In this document: piece after piece, positions 10,393 through 21,241 of the stretch
How the letters are laid out: every line of letters starts with the position of its first letter
Position numbering within the stretch: position 1 is the stretch's first letter
The notes under the pieces: model-generated
Told to the model about the DNA's origin: nothing
What the model saw: the letters and a program-made list of their open reading frames with translations, nothing else
The model's database searches: none
Translations under genes and position numbers: made by a program
Assembly: GCA_020137815.1 (NCBI GenBank)
Contig: CM035353.1
Span: 8,894,455 to 8,958,454, forward strand
Origin: Hormiphora californensis
Lineage: Eukaryota; Ctenophora; Tentaculata; Cydippida; Pleurobrachiidae
Direction: 5' to 3'
Length of the DNA stretch: 64,000 bases

Positions 10393-11246
10393 GGGGGGGG
10401 GGGGCGTCACCTTTATTTTTGCCCATAGCCCATAATCCCAGCGAATTTTGGTTTTACCCATATGGGCAAAAACGGGCAAAATGAAAATTTCAGTGTTTTT
10501 TGCCGTTATTTCAACTGTATAGCTTGATTTCAATTCTTTAAAATGAAAAAAAAACAGCCCTGATTTTGATAAAACTCGGTCAGAGTGGTCTAATTAGAAA
10601 ATAATTGTTTAGTGGTCAAATCGTAAATTTGGATTCTTTAGGTTTTAGGCTTTTAGTTTTTTAGTTCAGGGTTTCAGAAACTTTAGGTTTTAGGCTTTTA
10701 TTTTTTTAGTTTAGGGTTTTAGAAACGTCCTAGCACAATTTAAATACAAGCATCATACTCAGCGTGAAATCCTGTGTTCTGACAAGAGGTTCGCCCGGTA
10801 GCGCTAAAACAGTGCTCGTTTGGGTTTTTAGGGATAACTCCTGTACCTTACGTCATAGATAGGTTTATAGCCACTGTGATCGAAATAGAATTTCACGCCA
10901 AGTAAGATGCTTATGTTTATTTTGTTCTAGAACCCATGAAAGCCTAAAAACCTAAATAATCCTGAACTTAGGATTTGAGCACTAATTATTTTGACTTCTA
11001 ATAAGACACCAAAGACCATTCTGACCGAGTTTTATCAAAATCAGGGCTGTTCACTTTCACTTAAAAGAATTGAAATGAAGCTATATAGTTGAAAAAACGA
11101 CATATAACACTGAAAATGTCATTTTGCCCACGTTTGCCCACGTTTGCCAATTTTTGCCCAAAGTCCCACGATTTTTGAATATTCAGTTTTGCCCATATAT
11201 GGGCAAATATGGGCAAAAGAAAAGGTGACCCCCCCCCCCCCCCCCC
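10393..11246. mobile_element. Fold-back transposon with 8-bp target duplication and terminal G/C runs
   Basis: GTGCAGAT occurs at 10385-10392 and again at 11247-11254, flanking an 854-bp element that starts with a G run and ends with a C run. Inverted repeats include GTCACCTTT / AAAGGTGAC, then 'GCCCATAT..GGGCAAA' blocks. An inner inverted pair (about 10553-10600 and 11000-11050) is related to the ends of the 59221-60131 palindrome. No transposase is present. Confidence 0.7.
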
Positions 11247-11409
11247 GTGCAGATATACCAAAATGGAGATACATAACAGTAGTATATATTATGCCAAAAA
11301 CTAACAGAAATTAGTTGGCTGGAAAGGTGACTAATTTTGTTGGCAAACTGACACCTTTGCCCTCTACGGGTTTCATCTTTATCTTTCCCTTTCTGATTTC
11401 TCTCTCTGT

Positions 11410-11600
11410 GGGTAGGGTAGCTGAGAGATGGAGTAGGCGAGGGGTAGGGTAGCTGAGAGATGGTGTAGATGAGGGGTAGGGTAGCTTAGAGATGGAGTAG
11501 ATGAGGGGTACGGTAGCTGAGAGATCGAGTACATGAGGGGTAGGGTAGCTGAGAGATGGGGTAGATCAAGAGTAGGCTAGCTGAGAGATGGAGTAGATGC
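11410..11600. repeat. 32-bp minisatellite, about six copies
   Basis: Tandem units of about 32 bp beginning TAGGGTAGCTGAGAGATGG with scattered substitutions. No coding potential. Confidence 0.85.
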
Positions 11601-12070
11601 ATCTGGTTCCTGAGATATGGCCCCCTAAAGAGTTGGTGTCTCAAACTGCTGAATAGGGGTCACGCGAGGAGAATGGGCATCAGTTTGCGTGTACTGCTCC
11701 GTTTTTCATGGGACTTTTTGTGCTGTTGCACCTCCCCCGCGCCAATACAAGGGACTTTAACAAGGGGGAAGGCAAGAGTCTCAGCTATTGCATGGTATCC
11801 TTAAATTTTGTGCTAAATCTAAAATGACTGAGCAGCATGCTTGTTTATTAACCTTGGCGTGTTTGCTCGTATCGCAAGCACGCTCGCGACTAGCAAACAC
11901 GATATGCAGATCACACCCTGTTATAGAGTCATTTGACTACAAAGTTTGCTGAAAAAACCCGAAATTCCTCATCAAATAGCATTTTGCCCTACTGTGCACT
12001 GGTTTATAAATTGCGTCATAGCAGTGTTATGCTTGTCCCTTTACCGATAACCTTATATCTTTGTTACTAG

Positions 12071-12155
12071 GAACAGATCAAGGTGAAAGGAGGAAGCACA
12101 GATCATGTTAAGACTGCCATCTCTGCTATCTCAAGCTTAAAAAAGGATATTGCAG
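12071..12155 (+). CDS. PHF21A-like: PHF21A-like gene, internal exon b
   Basis: An 85-bp exon, acceptor TTTGTTACTAG (ends 12070), donor GCAG|GTTAGC (12156). It starts in phase 0, as required by exon a, and leaves one base. It encodes EQIKVKGGSTDHVKTAISAI SSLKKDIA, probably an amphipathic helix. The one leftover base G joins the first two bases of the next exon (GC) to give Gly. It matches no named domain; the support is splice signals, frame continuity and its position. Confidence 0.6.
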
Positions 12156-12239
12156 GTTAGCTACTCATAATATAAGCACTGATCTGTTATTTTGCAATAA
12201 GATGGAGGAGTCAGCGGGGGAGGGGTCAAGATAAATGGT

Positions 12240-12480
12240 TCGGACGTATATTAAAAATTGCAGAATTGGCACCAGTGAAAAGTCTTTAAACCATTCCTAA
12301 TATAAGTGGCTATAGCCATCTAGCCAAATACGGTTATGTGCATATTTAATTATCCAATTATTTAATTAACCACATGAGATAGAGACTTAATTCCAGCACC
12401 TTCCCCCACTAATGCGAGGACGCTACACACTCTAATGCATCGATTTTTGCCTACTCGTCTCTTAAAGGTTGACAAGATAC
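12240..12480. repeat. Repeat shared with the spacers of the TGGCGCCA element
   Basis: Matches the blocks near 6950-7370 and 8550-8880 (CAGTGAAAAGTCTTTAAACC, AATTATCCAATTATTTAATT, CCCCCACTAATGCGAGGAC). A short piece recurs at 34905-34940. Probably its own older repeat. Confidence 0.6.
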
Positions 12481-12844
12481 CTAAAACTTTTCGTATATCG
12501 TCTTATTTTGATTTATCATTAATTTTCAGCATTTTTTCAGAATTTTTTGTCGGCTAGAAAGAAATTCGAAATAGGGGGTCTACCGATATTGTCAGCACTG
12601 GTTTTACTGGGCATACTCACTGCGTCAACCTTTAAACTTTAAAGTGAGAGTGGACCGGATCAGAATTGGACAAGTTTATTGTAGGTATTAGAGATTAACT
12701 TTCTGAGCATTTTGCATTTTTGCCGCTCAAAATCGACCCACCCATCACTGAGATATCTTAGTTATGTTGGGAAAATTCCTGCTGGATCAATCATACTATT
12801 ATTAAAGCAAATAGGGAAATGATGTGTCCCGTTTTTTAACCAAA

Positions 12845-13429
12845 CTAGAGAGCCCAGGAAAAAGAACAAAAAACTCTCACACTCTATTGAGTCCTCTCAA
12901 TCCCGATCTCTGGCTCATGCCTACTTTGCTCCCTACGGCGCCGCTTCGCGGCACCTCCGGTCGCGAGATCATACTCCACCCCCTGTTGACTACCCTCAGT
13001 CCTCACCCCTCTTAATTCTTATCCCTATTGATTCTCCTCGGCCCCTATTGAATCATATCTTCCCCTATTCACTCCATCTCACCCTCAATTCAATCCCCTA
13101 ATGCCATAATGAATACTCCCCTCACCCCTCTATCAAAATGTGATCTGAAGCAGTTCAGAACCCCACATTTTCCTTCATTTTTCACCATTTTCGCCATAAC
13201 TCTGTCATTTCTCAACCAATTTCAAAATACCAAGGCTCATTAGAAAGATAATCTCAAGCTCTTTCAAATTAGCTATTATCCCCCAAATTTATAAAACCTT
13301 TACACACGCACGTGCACTCCCCAAGCCCCACCAACCACCCCTAACAACATGCCAACTTTCCACGTGCAAACTCTAAAAACCCCCCCAAAAACCAATTGTC
13401 TTGCAACCATCTCTGCTTTATAATATAGA
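12845..13429 (-). mobile_element. Helitron (non-autonomous), minus orientation
   Basis: On the minus strand it begins TCTATATTATAAAGCAGAG (from 13429) and ends ..CCTGGGCTCTCTAG (12845), followed by T. These are canonical Helitron ends: 5' TC, 3' CTAG. A close relative is at 43246-43842. It contains a GCACGTGC-type palindrome and CT-rich filler but no Rep/helicase. Confidence 0.8.
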
Positions 13430-13999
13430 TATGGCAAATAGTGTTCCTATTTCCTGGAAATTTCTGGAAATGGCCTTTTGCACGTGTTGTCCCTAGAGGG
13501 ACCCTGGCAACCTGCCAGCTTGAGCCTTAAACTGCACGTGCATCCTTGATTCATCTCTCTGCCGGTTGTGTGATTGATCGTTTGCTCGATTTGATCTGTT
13601 CACCACGTTTCGTGAACATGACTACTCAACTTCAACACAATCGCCAGCGAGTTTGGAGGAGCCATATGTCGCAAACTGGTGCTGACCCCTATAGACTACG
13701 TGATAGAACCCTACAAAAGAGGTGATAATTATTCAAAAAATGTTGTCAACACACGTAATCAATGGCACTAATAAGAAATGACAGTAATACGTGAAAGTAT
13801 TTTGCAAATGCAAATGTGCTCCTTCATAAAATACTTCAGGACTTGGCAAAAGAGGACCCGTGGTTTTTCTGTCGAAAGAATCCCTGTGGTCAATTTACTG
13901 ATTTAAACAATTTTAAATGAAACTACACTATTTGCTTAGTTTACTGTATGACCATTGACCATCCCCGACATTCGCCCGTAGGGCGAGCGGGCTTACTAG
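13430..13999 (+). mobile_element. Helitron related to the 46393 family, plus orientation (5' end uncertain)
   Basis: Ends with the hairpin ATTCGCCC gta GGGCGA and CTTACTAG followed by T (14000), as in the 1-263 and 46393-46993 copies. Its 5' part differs from theirs and the exact TC start is not clear. It holds a short Arg/Gln-rich reading stretch near 13617-13730 like the start of the 46393 Helitron frame. Confidence 0.65.
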
Positions 14000-14759
14000 T
14001 ATATATCAAACAGGATAGAAACAATCCTTGTGTTTTACTAACACATTCTTTAAATTTTTAATATGCTGGCTTGCATTGCCCTGCTTCTGTGCATGGAAAT
14101 GTCAACCTCACTGCTTATATTCAGAATGTGTTAGTAAAACACCACGATTGTTTCTATTCTGCTTTATACATACTGATTAAACAGGAGTTCTCCCAACATA
14201 ACAAAAATATCTCAGTGATGGGTTGGTCGATTTTGAGCGGCAAAAACGCAAAATGCTCAGAAAGCTAATCTCTACTACCTACAACAAATTTGTTCGATTC
14301 TGATTCGGTTCACTCTCACTTTAAGATGGTTTTTGGTATTTCGTGCCAGGCTAGAAATACAGGCGAAAAGGGCGTGGCCCGGAAACCCAACTTCCACACA
14401 TCGGAGCGTGCGTCATTATTTTTTGGTGATTCTGGGGACCTATCTGAGCACTTTGGCGGTGGAAAACAAAACTTACAAATTGGTTCCCAAATCATCCTAT
14501 TTTGGCATAATTGCCCTATTATATTAACGGATGAGTGGTTCTCAAATGAAGGGGCAAAAATTGGCCCAAATTTTACGCGAATTAATGAAGAAAACGCTAA
14601 TTTCAGGGAATCAAAGTAACCTCAGATAGTTTCCAAGTCATTGGGTGTAGACTGTAGAGCCATTGGGTATTATAGAGCTGGACCCGATGCCGCAAGTGAC
14701 TTTTTTATACCCCAGGACCCCCTCTGGGATTAATCCTCACAAATTTCTTTTTGATACAG

Positions 14760-14923
14760 GCAAAGTACACAAGTCACCTTCGTTGCGGCGTCAAATACAA
14801 CAACACGCCCAGAGGCCAAAGATTGCATCTGCTCATACGGTTGGCGGAAGTAATAAACCAAAGGGCTATAATCAAAACCGATATCATCGACCTGTCATCA
14901 TACCGGTCATTGACTTGTCTCAG
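14760..14923 (+). CDS. PHF21A-like: PHF21A-like gene, internal exon c
   Basis: A 164-bp exon, acceptor TTCTTTTTGATACAG (ends 14759), donor CAG|GTTTGTTC (14924). The first two bases complete a Gly codon left by exon b, and the exon ends in phase 0. The peptide is basic and Pro/Gln-rich (GKVHKSPSLRRQIQQHAQRP ...) and ends RYHRPVIIPVIDLSQ. It looks like disordered linker rather than a folded domain, consistent with the long low-complexity middle of PHF21 proteins. No other reading frame here is bounded by splice sites. Confidence comes from exact phase match on both sides. Confidence 0.65.
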
Positions 14924-14944
14924 GTTTGTTCATGATATATGATC

Positions 14945-15060
14945 GTCCAGAAAAACTGGGGGGCATGCCGCAAAAATCTCAGCTACTCTATTTTTTCCCT
15001 GCCCGGGTGGATGCCCGATCGTTTTAGCACGTGTGCTAAAAAGATCATAAAGGGTTTAGA
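14945..15060. repeat. Palindrome-bearing repeat shared with 49336-49390
   Basis: Contains a hairpin TTTTAGCACGTGTGCTAAAA followed by AGATCAT and preceded by CCCTGCCCGGG. The same hairpin and GCCCGGG(CAGGG) block lies inverted at about 49336-49382. This suggests copies of one element in opposite orientation. It lies just after exon c. Confidence 0.5.
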
Positions 15061-15531
15061 AATCTCGGATTTGAAATAGTAACTCGAGCGTGGTCAAAAT
15101 CGCGTGTGTCACGGTAGCAGCCTGACAACCGCGATGCTGACAATTTTGAAAAGTTCGTCCGCAAAGTTATTTCACTACGGATTGTGGTGGCGCGCGCTCA
15201 AAATTTGCCTGCGCGCGGCGCCCTCAATGCAGTGTATGTATATTGTATACACACCTCGCGTGTGTGTTACAGCATAGCGGTGCTATACTATTAGCGATCG
15301 AATGGATTTAACTTCTTTAAACTTAAAGGCGTTGAAAGCTCAGCTCGTTAGTATGGCGACTGAGCCCCGATCGAATTTTGGTCCTATCTATAGTATTAAA
15401 CTGGCAGCATCCTGATCTAAAATAAGCAGAATTTTCAGTATTTTAGTCCGCCAATGTGCTGAAAATTCCTCTCAATCATATCAGATACACATGCAGAGAG
15501 ATTCTTATTCTTGCAGTACTGCAGCAGTGTG

Positions 15532-15536
<5 letters not shown>

Positions 15537-15570
<34 letters not shown>
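15537..15570. repeat. (GA)n microsatellite
   Basis: Simple GA repeat followed by a G-rich tract. The reverse-strand Ser/Leu frame over it is an artefact. Confidence 0.9.
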
Positions 15571-15572
<2 letters not shown>

Positions 15573-15671
15573 GAGAGGGGAGGGAGATGGAGAATATGTG
15601 TTGGTTGGCGCCAGTTGTGCGTAGTGCACCGACAACAGTCTAGAGGGGGAAAGGGGGAGATTAGAGAGATT

Positions 15672-17232
15672 CATCATAGCACTGGCAAGTGCCCCGGGCC
15701 CAAAAGGGGGGTGTGGGGGCGCAGCCCCCACCCTAAACGGGGGTGTGGGGGCAGAGCCCCCACCTTAGAAATACCCTCTAACTCAAAAAATAAAAGAGAG
15801 AGCACACGGAATCATAGCACTGGCAAGTGCCCCGGGCCCAAAAGGGGGGTGTGGGGGCGCAGCCCCCACCTTAAACGGGGGTGTGGGGGCAGAGCCCCCA
15901 CCTTAGAAATACCCTCTAACTCAAAAAATAAAAGAGAGAGCACACGGAACACTTCTACACACAAGCGCGTTAACCTGCCAGTGCTACTATATACCATTGC
16001 AAATTTCGGGGTTTTTGATGCTTTAAAAATGCATGTTCCAGATGAAGTAGAGGGATGAAATTTTGTACTCTAAGGGCCCTCATATAGGAGAAGAGGCATA
16101 CAAAATTTCAGAATGATCGGATGTAAGGTAAAAATTTGCCAGAGGGGTCCCAAAATGCAAAAATGTAAGGGAGGGGACGGGAGGGGAGGGGAGGAGATTG
16201 AGTGTTCTCCTAAACCAGAAATAGTAGAGACTTGCCGTTTGGAACATTGGTTCCTTGCATTATTTGGCGTGGTATAGGCTATGTGAAAACTTCGAAATCG
16301 CCATAGTTCATTAATTATTCATTAATTATTCATTAATTATTCATTTTAATAACTTAATTGCATTATATCTCCACTTCGGCTCGTCCTAAAACGTTTTCAT
16401 GGGTATATTCCGACTCAAAATAGTCGATTTATGGGGGGTCGTTCCCCGGACAAAAATTCGTATCTCGCACCGTTTAGCCGTTATTTGCATATTTATGCTC
16501 TAATTCATGATTTTATGCATAACCGTTGTAATGTTCACTTCGGCTGACCCTAGAACGTTTTCTTGGGTATATTCCGACTCAAAATAGTCGATTTATGGGG
16601 GGTCGTTCCCCGGACAAAAATTCGTATCTCGCACCGTTTAGCCGTTATTTGCATATTTATGCTCTAATTCATGATTTTATGCATAACCGTTGTAATGTTC
16701 ACTTCGGCTGACCCTAGAACGTTTTCTTGGGTATATTCCGACTCAAAATAGTCGATTTATGGGGGGTCGTCCCCCGGACAAAAATTCGTATCTCGCACCG
16801 TTTAGCCGTTATTTGCATATTTATGCTCAAATTTATGCATATTCTTTAAAATTTCCACTTCGGCTGACCCTAGAACGTTTTCTTGGGTATGTTCCGACTC
16901 AAAATAGTCGATTTGTGGGGGGTCGTCCCCCGGACAAAAATTCGTATCTCGCACCGTTTAGCCGTTATTTGCATATTTATGCTCAAATTCATGATTTTAT
17001 GCATACCCTTTAAAATTTCCACTTCGGCTGACCCTAAAACGTTTTCTTGGGTATATTCCGACTCAAAATAGTCTATTTATTACACCAAAAAGAACAGAAA
17101 TTTGCATATTTATGCTCAAATTCATGATTTTATGCATACCCTTTAAAATTTCCACTTCGGCTGACCCTAAAACGTTTTCTTGGGTATATTCCGACTCAAA
17201 ATAGTCGATTTATTACACCAAAAAGAACAGAA
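15672..17232 (+). repeat. Composite repeat, copy 1 (G/C-rich head plus ~160-bp tandem units)
   Basis: Starts with a duplicated block (15672-15800 and 15812-15955) containing GC-rich self-complementary stretches (GGGGGCGCAGCCCCC and GGGGGCAGAGCCCCC). A conserved stretch with GGGAGGGGAGGGGAGG follows at about 16168-16195, then three TTAATTATTCA repeats. About five tandem units of 156-164 bp (from about 16381) carry TCGATTTATGGGGGGTCG and TTTGCATATTTATGC. Copies 2 and 3 are at 17657-18756 and 22710-23832. No gene is recognisable; small open frames repeat with the units. Confidence 0.8.
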
Positions 17233-17656
17233 ATTTAGTCCAAAAACCAATTAAATAAATTAGTTTGGATGCCCGGGCCCATTTGGTGTCACGGGGGTAA
17301 AACCTTTAGGCTACTGTCATAAATGATGAATATCGAGAGAGATAAAGAAAAACAAATTGTGATATAAAGAGTGAGATATATCGAGAAAGACGGAGAGATA
17401 GTAAGAGAAATATAAATAAAAGAGAGAAAAAAAAGAGAAAGAGGGAAATATGGAGGTGGAGAGTGGGAGAAAGAGGAAAAGAGGGAGAAAGAGATAGAGG
17501 GATGGAGAGAAAGAGAAAAGAAAAACGAGAGATGTGTATTGAAAAATAAACGAGATATGCCATTATTTATGACAGTAGCCTAAAGGTTTTACCCCCGTGA
17601 CACCAAATGGGCCCGGGCATCCAAACTAATTTATTTAATTGGTTTTTGGACTAAAT
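17233..17656. mobile_element. MITE with ~93-bp inverted repeats and GA-rich core, copy 1
   Basis: Inverted arms start ATTTAGTCCAAAAACCAATT and run through GCCCGGGCCCATTTGGTGTC to AGGCTACTGTCATAA. The core is purine-rich (GAGAGA/AAAGAG). Near-identical copies sit at 18757-19181 and 23833-24255, always at the end of the composite repeat, so the two travel together. A diverged copy is at 38119-38706. Confidence 0.85.
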
Positions 17657-18756
17657 ACTTCTACACACAAGCGCGTTAACCTGCCAGTGCTACTATATAC
17701 CATTGCAAATTTCGGGGTTTTTGATGCTTTAAAAATGCATGTTCCAGATGAAGTAGAGGGATGAAATTTTGTACTCTGAGGGCCCTCATATAGGAGAAGA
17801 GGCATACAAAATTTCAGAATGATCGGATGTAAGGTAAAAATTTGCCAGAGGGGTCCCAAAATGCAAAAATGTAAGGGAGGGGACGGGAGGGGAGGGGAGG
17901 AGATTGAGTGTTCTCCTAAACCAGAAATAGTAGAGACTTGCCGTTTGGAACATTGGTTCCTTGCATTATTTGGCGTGGTATAGGCTATGTGAAAACTTCG
18001 AAATCGCCATAGTTCATTAATTATTCATTAATTATTCATTAATTATTCATTTTAATAACTTAATTGCGTTATATCTCCACTTTGGCTCGTCCTAAAACGT
18101 TTTCATGGGTATATTCCGACTCAAAATAGTCAATTTATGGGGGGTCGTCCCCCGGACAAAAATTCGTATCTCGCACCGTTTAGCCGTTATTTGCATATTT
18201 ATGCTCAAATTCATGATTTTATGCATACCCGTTAAAATGTCCACTTCGGCTGACCCTAGAACGTTTTCTTGGGTATATTCCGACTCAAAATAGTCGATTT
18301 ATGGGGGGTCGTCCCCCCGACAAAAATTCGTATCTCCCACCGTTTAGCCGTTATTTGCATATTTATGCTCAAATTTATGCATATTCTTTAAAATTTCCAC
18401 TTCGGCTGACCCTAGAACGTTTTCTTGAGTATATTCAGACTCAAAATAGTCGATTTGTGGGGGGTCGTCCCCCGAACAAAAATTCTTATCTCGCACCGTT
18501 TAGTCGTTATTTGCATATTTATGCTCAAATTCATGATTTTATGCATACCCTTTAAAATTTCCACTTCGGCTGACCCTAAAACGTTTTCTTGGGTATTATA
18601 TTCCGACTCAAAATAGTCGATTTATGGGGGTCTTCCCCCAGACAAAAGTTCGTAACTCCCACCGTTTAGCCGTTATATGCATATTTATGTAGCATTCAGA
18701 TCCCAAAATAAAATCAGGAAAAAAGTTGTCTCTTTTTTACACCAAAAAGAACAGAA
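17657..18756 (+). repeat. Composite repeat, copy 2 (lacks the G/C-rich head)
   Basis: Starts at ACTTCTACACACAAGCGCG, inside copy 1's sequence, and follows it almost base for base. It includes the GGGAGGGG tract (17876-17900) and three to four of the 156-164-bp units (about 18090-18690). It abuts copy 1 directly. Confidence 0.8.
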
Positions 18757-19181
18757 ATTTAGTCCAAAAACCAATTAAATAAATTAGTTTGGATGCCCGG
18801 GCCCATTTGGTGTCACGGGGGTAAAACCTTTAGGCTACTGTCATAAATGATGAATATCGAGAGAGATAAAGAAAAACAAATTGTGATATAAAGAGTGAGA
18901 TATATCGAGAAAGACGGAGAAATAGTAAGAGAAATATAAATAAAAGAGAGAAAAAAAAAGAGAAAGAGGGAAATATGGAGGTGGAGAGTGGGAGAAAGAG
19001 GAAAAGAGGGGGAAAGAGATAGAGGGAGGGAGAGAAAGAGAAAAGAAAAACGAGAGATGTGTATTGAAAAATATACGAGATATGCCATTATTTATGACAG
19101 TAGCCTAAAGGTTTTACCCCCGTGACACCAAATGGGCCCGGGCATCCAAACTAATTTATTTAATTGGTTTTTGGACTAAAT
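18757..19181. mobile_element. MITE with GA-rich core, copy 2
   Basis: Same inverted arms and core as 17233-17656, differing by a few substitutions and a slightly longer A run. Confidence 0.85.
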
Positions 19182-19714
19182 ACATTACCATTGCAATTGA
19201 ATTGGCTCTCTCTCTCTCTCTCTTTTTCAGCGCGACCAGTTCAACCAATCTGCTGAAAATCGTGCTGAAAACTGTTGTCGGTGCATTACACAAAACTGAA
19301 ACATTCCCCAGCATATTCTGTCTCTCTGTCACACACAACCAGCACATAATATCCCCAGATATCTCTCTCTCTCACTCTTCAGTCTTTCACATTCACTGCA
19401 CCACCTATATTTTCAGCAGAATTTTCAGCACATAATATGTAGATGAAATTTTTTAATTGTAAAAATCAGCATTCTCGTTAAAAAAAATCAGCATCCTGGG
19501 AGACATTTCTTTCCAATTGGTTGGCAAATTTTGAATTTTCGAACGGGGCGACTGAGGGAACGTGAGAAGTTTCCCATGTATAGCTTAGTGTCACATAACA
19601 TTGTAATTAGGCGTTGGCGAACGACGATCAGATCACATTGCATGGTATCGTCTGGAGTATTCGTTGGCAGGGAAACACAGCATTATGAAACATAATGCAA
19701 TAATAATTCTTGTT

Positions 19715-19965
19715 GTCCGATGAGATTTTTAAGATTTTGGGAAGATTTTCTCAATTACGTTTTTGTGGTAAATTGGCACAATTTGGCTGCTAACACTCTT
19801 TCGTCATATTTTTTAGCTTAAAAGCGAATCATAATATTAATTTCGTAACTAAATTAGGTAAATCTCATGTTTTAGCTTCATATTAACTTTTGTATTAATA
19901 GAACACAGGGAAAATTTCTATTCAGAATTTCGATTGTTGGTTAAAAACACAAGGATAAACCCGGG
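19715..19965 (+). repeat. Dispersed repeat shared with 60340-60600
   Basis: The stretch CGATGAGATTTTTAAGATTT ... TTAGCTTAAAAGCGAATCAT ... TTTTAGCTTCATATTAAC matches the 60340-60600 region in the same orientation with scattered differences. It is non-coding. The flanking GCAGGGAAACA and CATTATG blocks (19670-19700) recur inverted near 48880-48940 and at 56110-56160. Confidence 0.6.
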
Positions 19966-19974
19966 TTTATTGAT

Positions 19975-20105
19975 TATGTATATTATCGAATTCTGAGCAA
20001 GAATTAAATAGGGAAGAAAATAAAAAATACTGGGTTTGACCTTGAATTGATCCAGGGACCTCCATAGAGACATGCTCGGAGCTATACCACTAAGCTATCA
20101 AAAAA
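19975..20105 (-). mobile_element. SINE family A fragment
   Basis: Contains the minus-strand tRNA-like head and adjacent body of the SINE seen at 3640-3890, more diverged and missing the outer parts. Confidence 0.65.
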
Positions 20106-20275
20106 TGAATTTTGAGCTACAGAGGTCTGAAAGTTTGGTCAAGTTATTTCTTTGTCTCATAGAGTTTCTGTACCAAATTTTAGCGCTCCGCGATACCTGA
20201 AACTATGGTATAGTTTTGGTTATGGAGTCACCCCTTTTATTGCATACAGGGGTTACAATAACGCCCACCCTAAAA
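20098..20275. mobile_element. Fragment of a TA-type MITE related to 50806-51693
   Basis: AATGAATTTTGAGCTACAG.. through TTTTAGCGCTCC and CTATGGTATAGTTTTGG parallels the right arm of the 50806-51693 element. The other arm is not found, so this is a degenerate remnant. Confidence 0.55.
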
Positions 20276-20719
20276 TGGCCATTTTCAACATATTCTCATG
20301 ACAAAAAATCAAAAACATTTCTAAAACCTCGCATTTTGTGGATTGTTTTTGATTAGACTATAGCTTAGTTATCACTGAATCCACCTCTAATACCTTAGGA
20401 ATGGCATTTTGCACATTCCTGAAACTTTTTGTAGCCAAATTCCGCCATATTCAAAGTTTTCCAAACACAAAAGCAGTGTTAATTGCCAGAAAATCGAAAA
20501 ATTCCGGTATGTAATGGTAGCTCAGACAATTTCCTCGGTATGTTCAAAAAAATTAGAACTTTCTGTTTTGTGGTTTGGACGCTGGAATTTTTTTTCCTGT
20601 TGCAAGGGCGTTATTATTACCCCTCCATGAGCAATAATAACAGAGGGGTAATTTCATTACCAAGGTATAGTTGGGGATATTTTTATTGCCTACTACCTAA
20701 ACTTAAAGGAAGAGTGTAC

Positions 20720-21075
20720 AGGGTCAACTTGGGTTGTGTCGAGTCTCCTTGGTGTGGGAACCCCTGGTTGTGGTTTAGATTTAGGACTGCCCGACTGGGA
20801 ATTGACCCACCCAAATCCACTATTCCGGACGCATGTACTGCGTCTCGCTCAAACTTGACTAAATAATTATAGTGCTTACAACGCGACCCTCTGTATGTGC
20901 ATATGTACTGTAATTCGTCAGTCAAGTTTGAGCGAGAAGCAGTACGTGTGCCCGGAATAGTGGATTTGGGCAGGTCACGTTCCGCCCAAACTAGTCGAGA
21001 CTCGGGCAGTCCAAAATCTAAACCACACCCAGGGTCCACACACCAAGGAGACTCAACACAACCCAAGTTGACCCT
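20720..21075. repeat. Fold-back (inverted repeat) element
   Basis: AGGGTCAACTTGGGTTGTGT at 20720 is repeated in inverse ending at 21075. Inner arms (GTTTGAGCGAGA..CAGTA, CCGGAATAGTGGATTTGGG) also pair. Non-coding; open frames on both strands mirror each other. Confidence 0.75.
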
Positions 21076-21175
21076 ATCTATCTATCTACGGAGTGCCTGG
21101 GCTTGCCAATGGCAAGCCCTCAGGGGTCTATCGCATAGCGATATCGCCGGCACTATAGGAGAATAGCCCCCCTCC
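21076..21175 (-). repeat. Double-hairpin retroelement tail with (GATA)n
   Basis: Contains ATCTATCTATCTA, then GGGCTTGCCAATGGCAAGCCC-type and TATCGCATAGCGATA hairpins and GCCGGCACTATAGGAGAATAG. The same module lies in the other direction at 58365-58457. Two hairpins next to a tetranucleotide tail is the usual look of a LINE or SINE 3' end. The parent element is not identified. Confidence 0.6.
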
Positions 21176-21241
21176 CCCACTATGGGGTCAATTCCGGTCA
21201 GCTCGCGAGATGCCGTGTTTATGGCCCCAGAACGCGCAACA

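Larger units (their letters stand above)
12643..14320. mobile_element. TTAA-flanked palindromic transposon interrupted by two Helitrons
   Basis: Left arm AGTGAGAGTGGACCGGATCA... begins at 12643 after TTAA (12639-12642). The inverted right arm ends at 14320 before TTAA (14321-14324). The uninterrupted copy is at 58750-59216. Here the centre is split by the Helitron at 12845-13429 and a second one ending at 13999. No open frame survives. Confidence 0.75.

Noticed and set aside
15615-16058. 147-codon frame GKCPGPKRGVWGRSPH
   Set aside because: Frame arises from the duplicated G/C-rich head of the composite repeat and recurs with each copy.
17306-17563. Membrane-like Phe/Leu/Ser-rich minus-strand frame
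   Set aside because: Lies over the purine-rich MITE core and recurs in each MITE copy.
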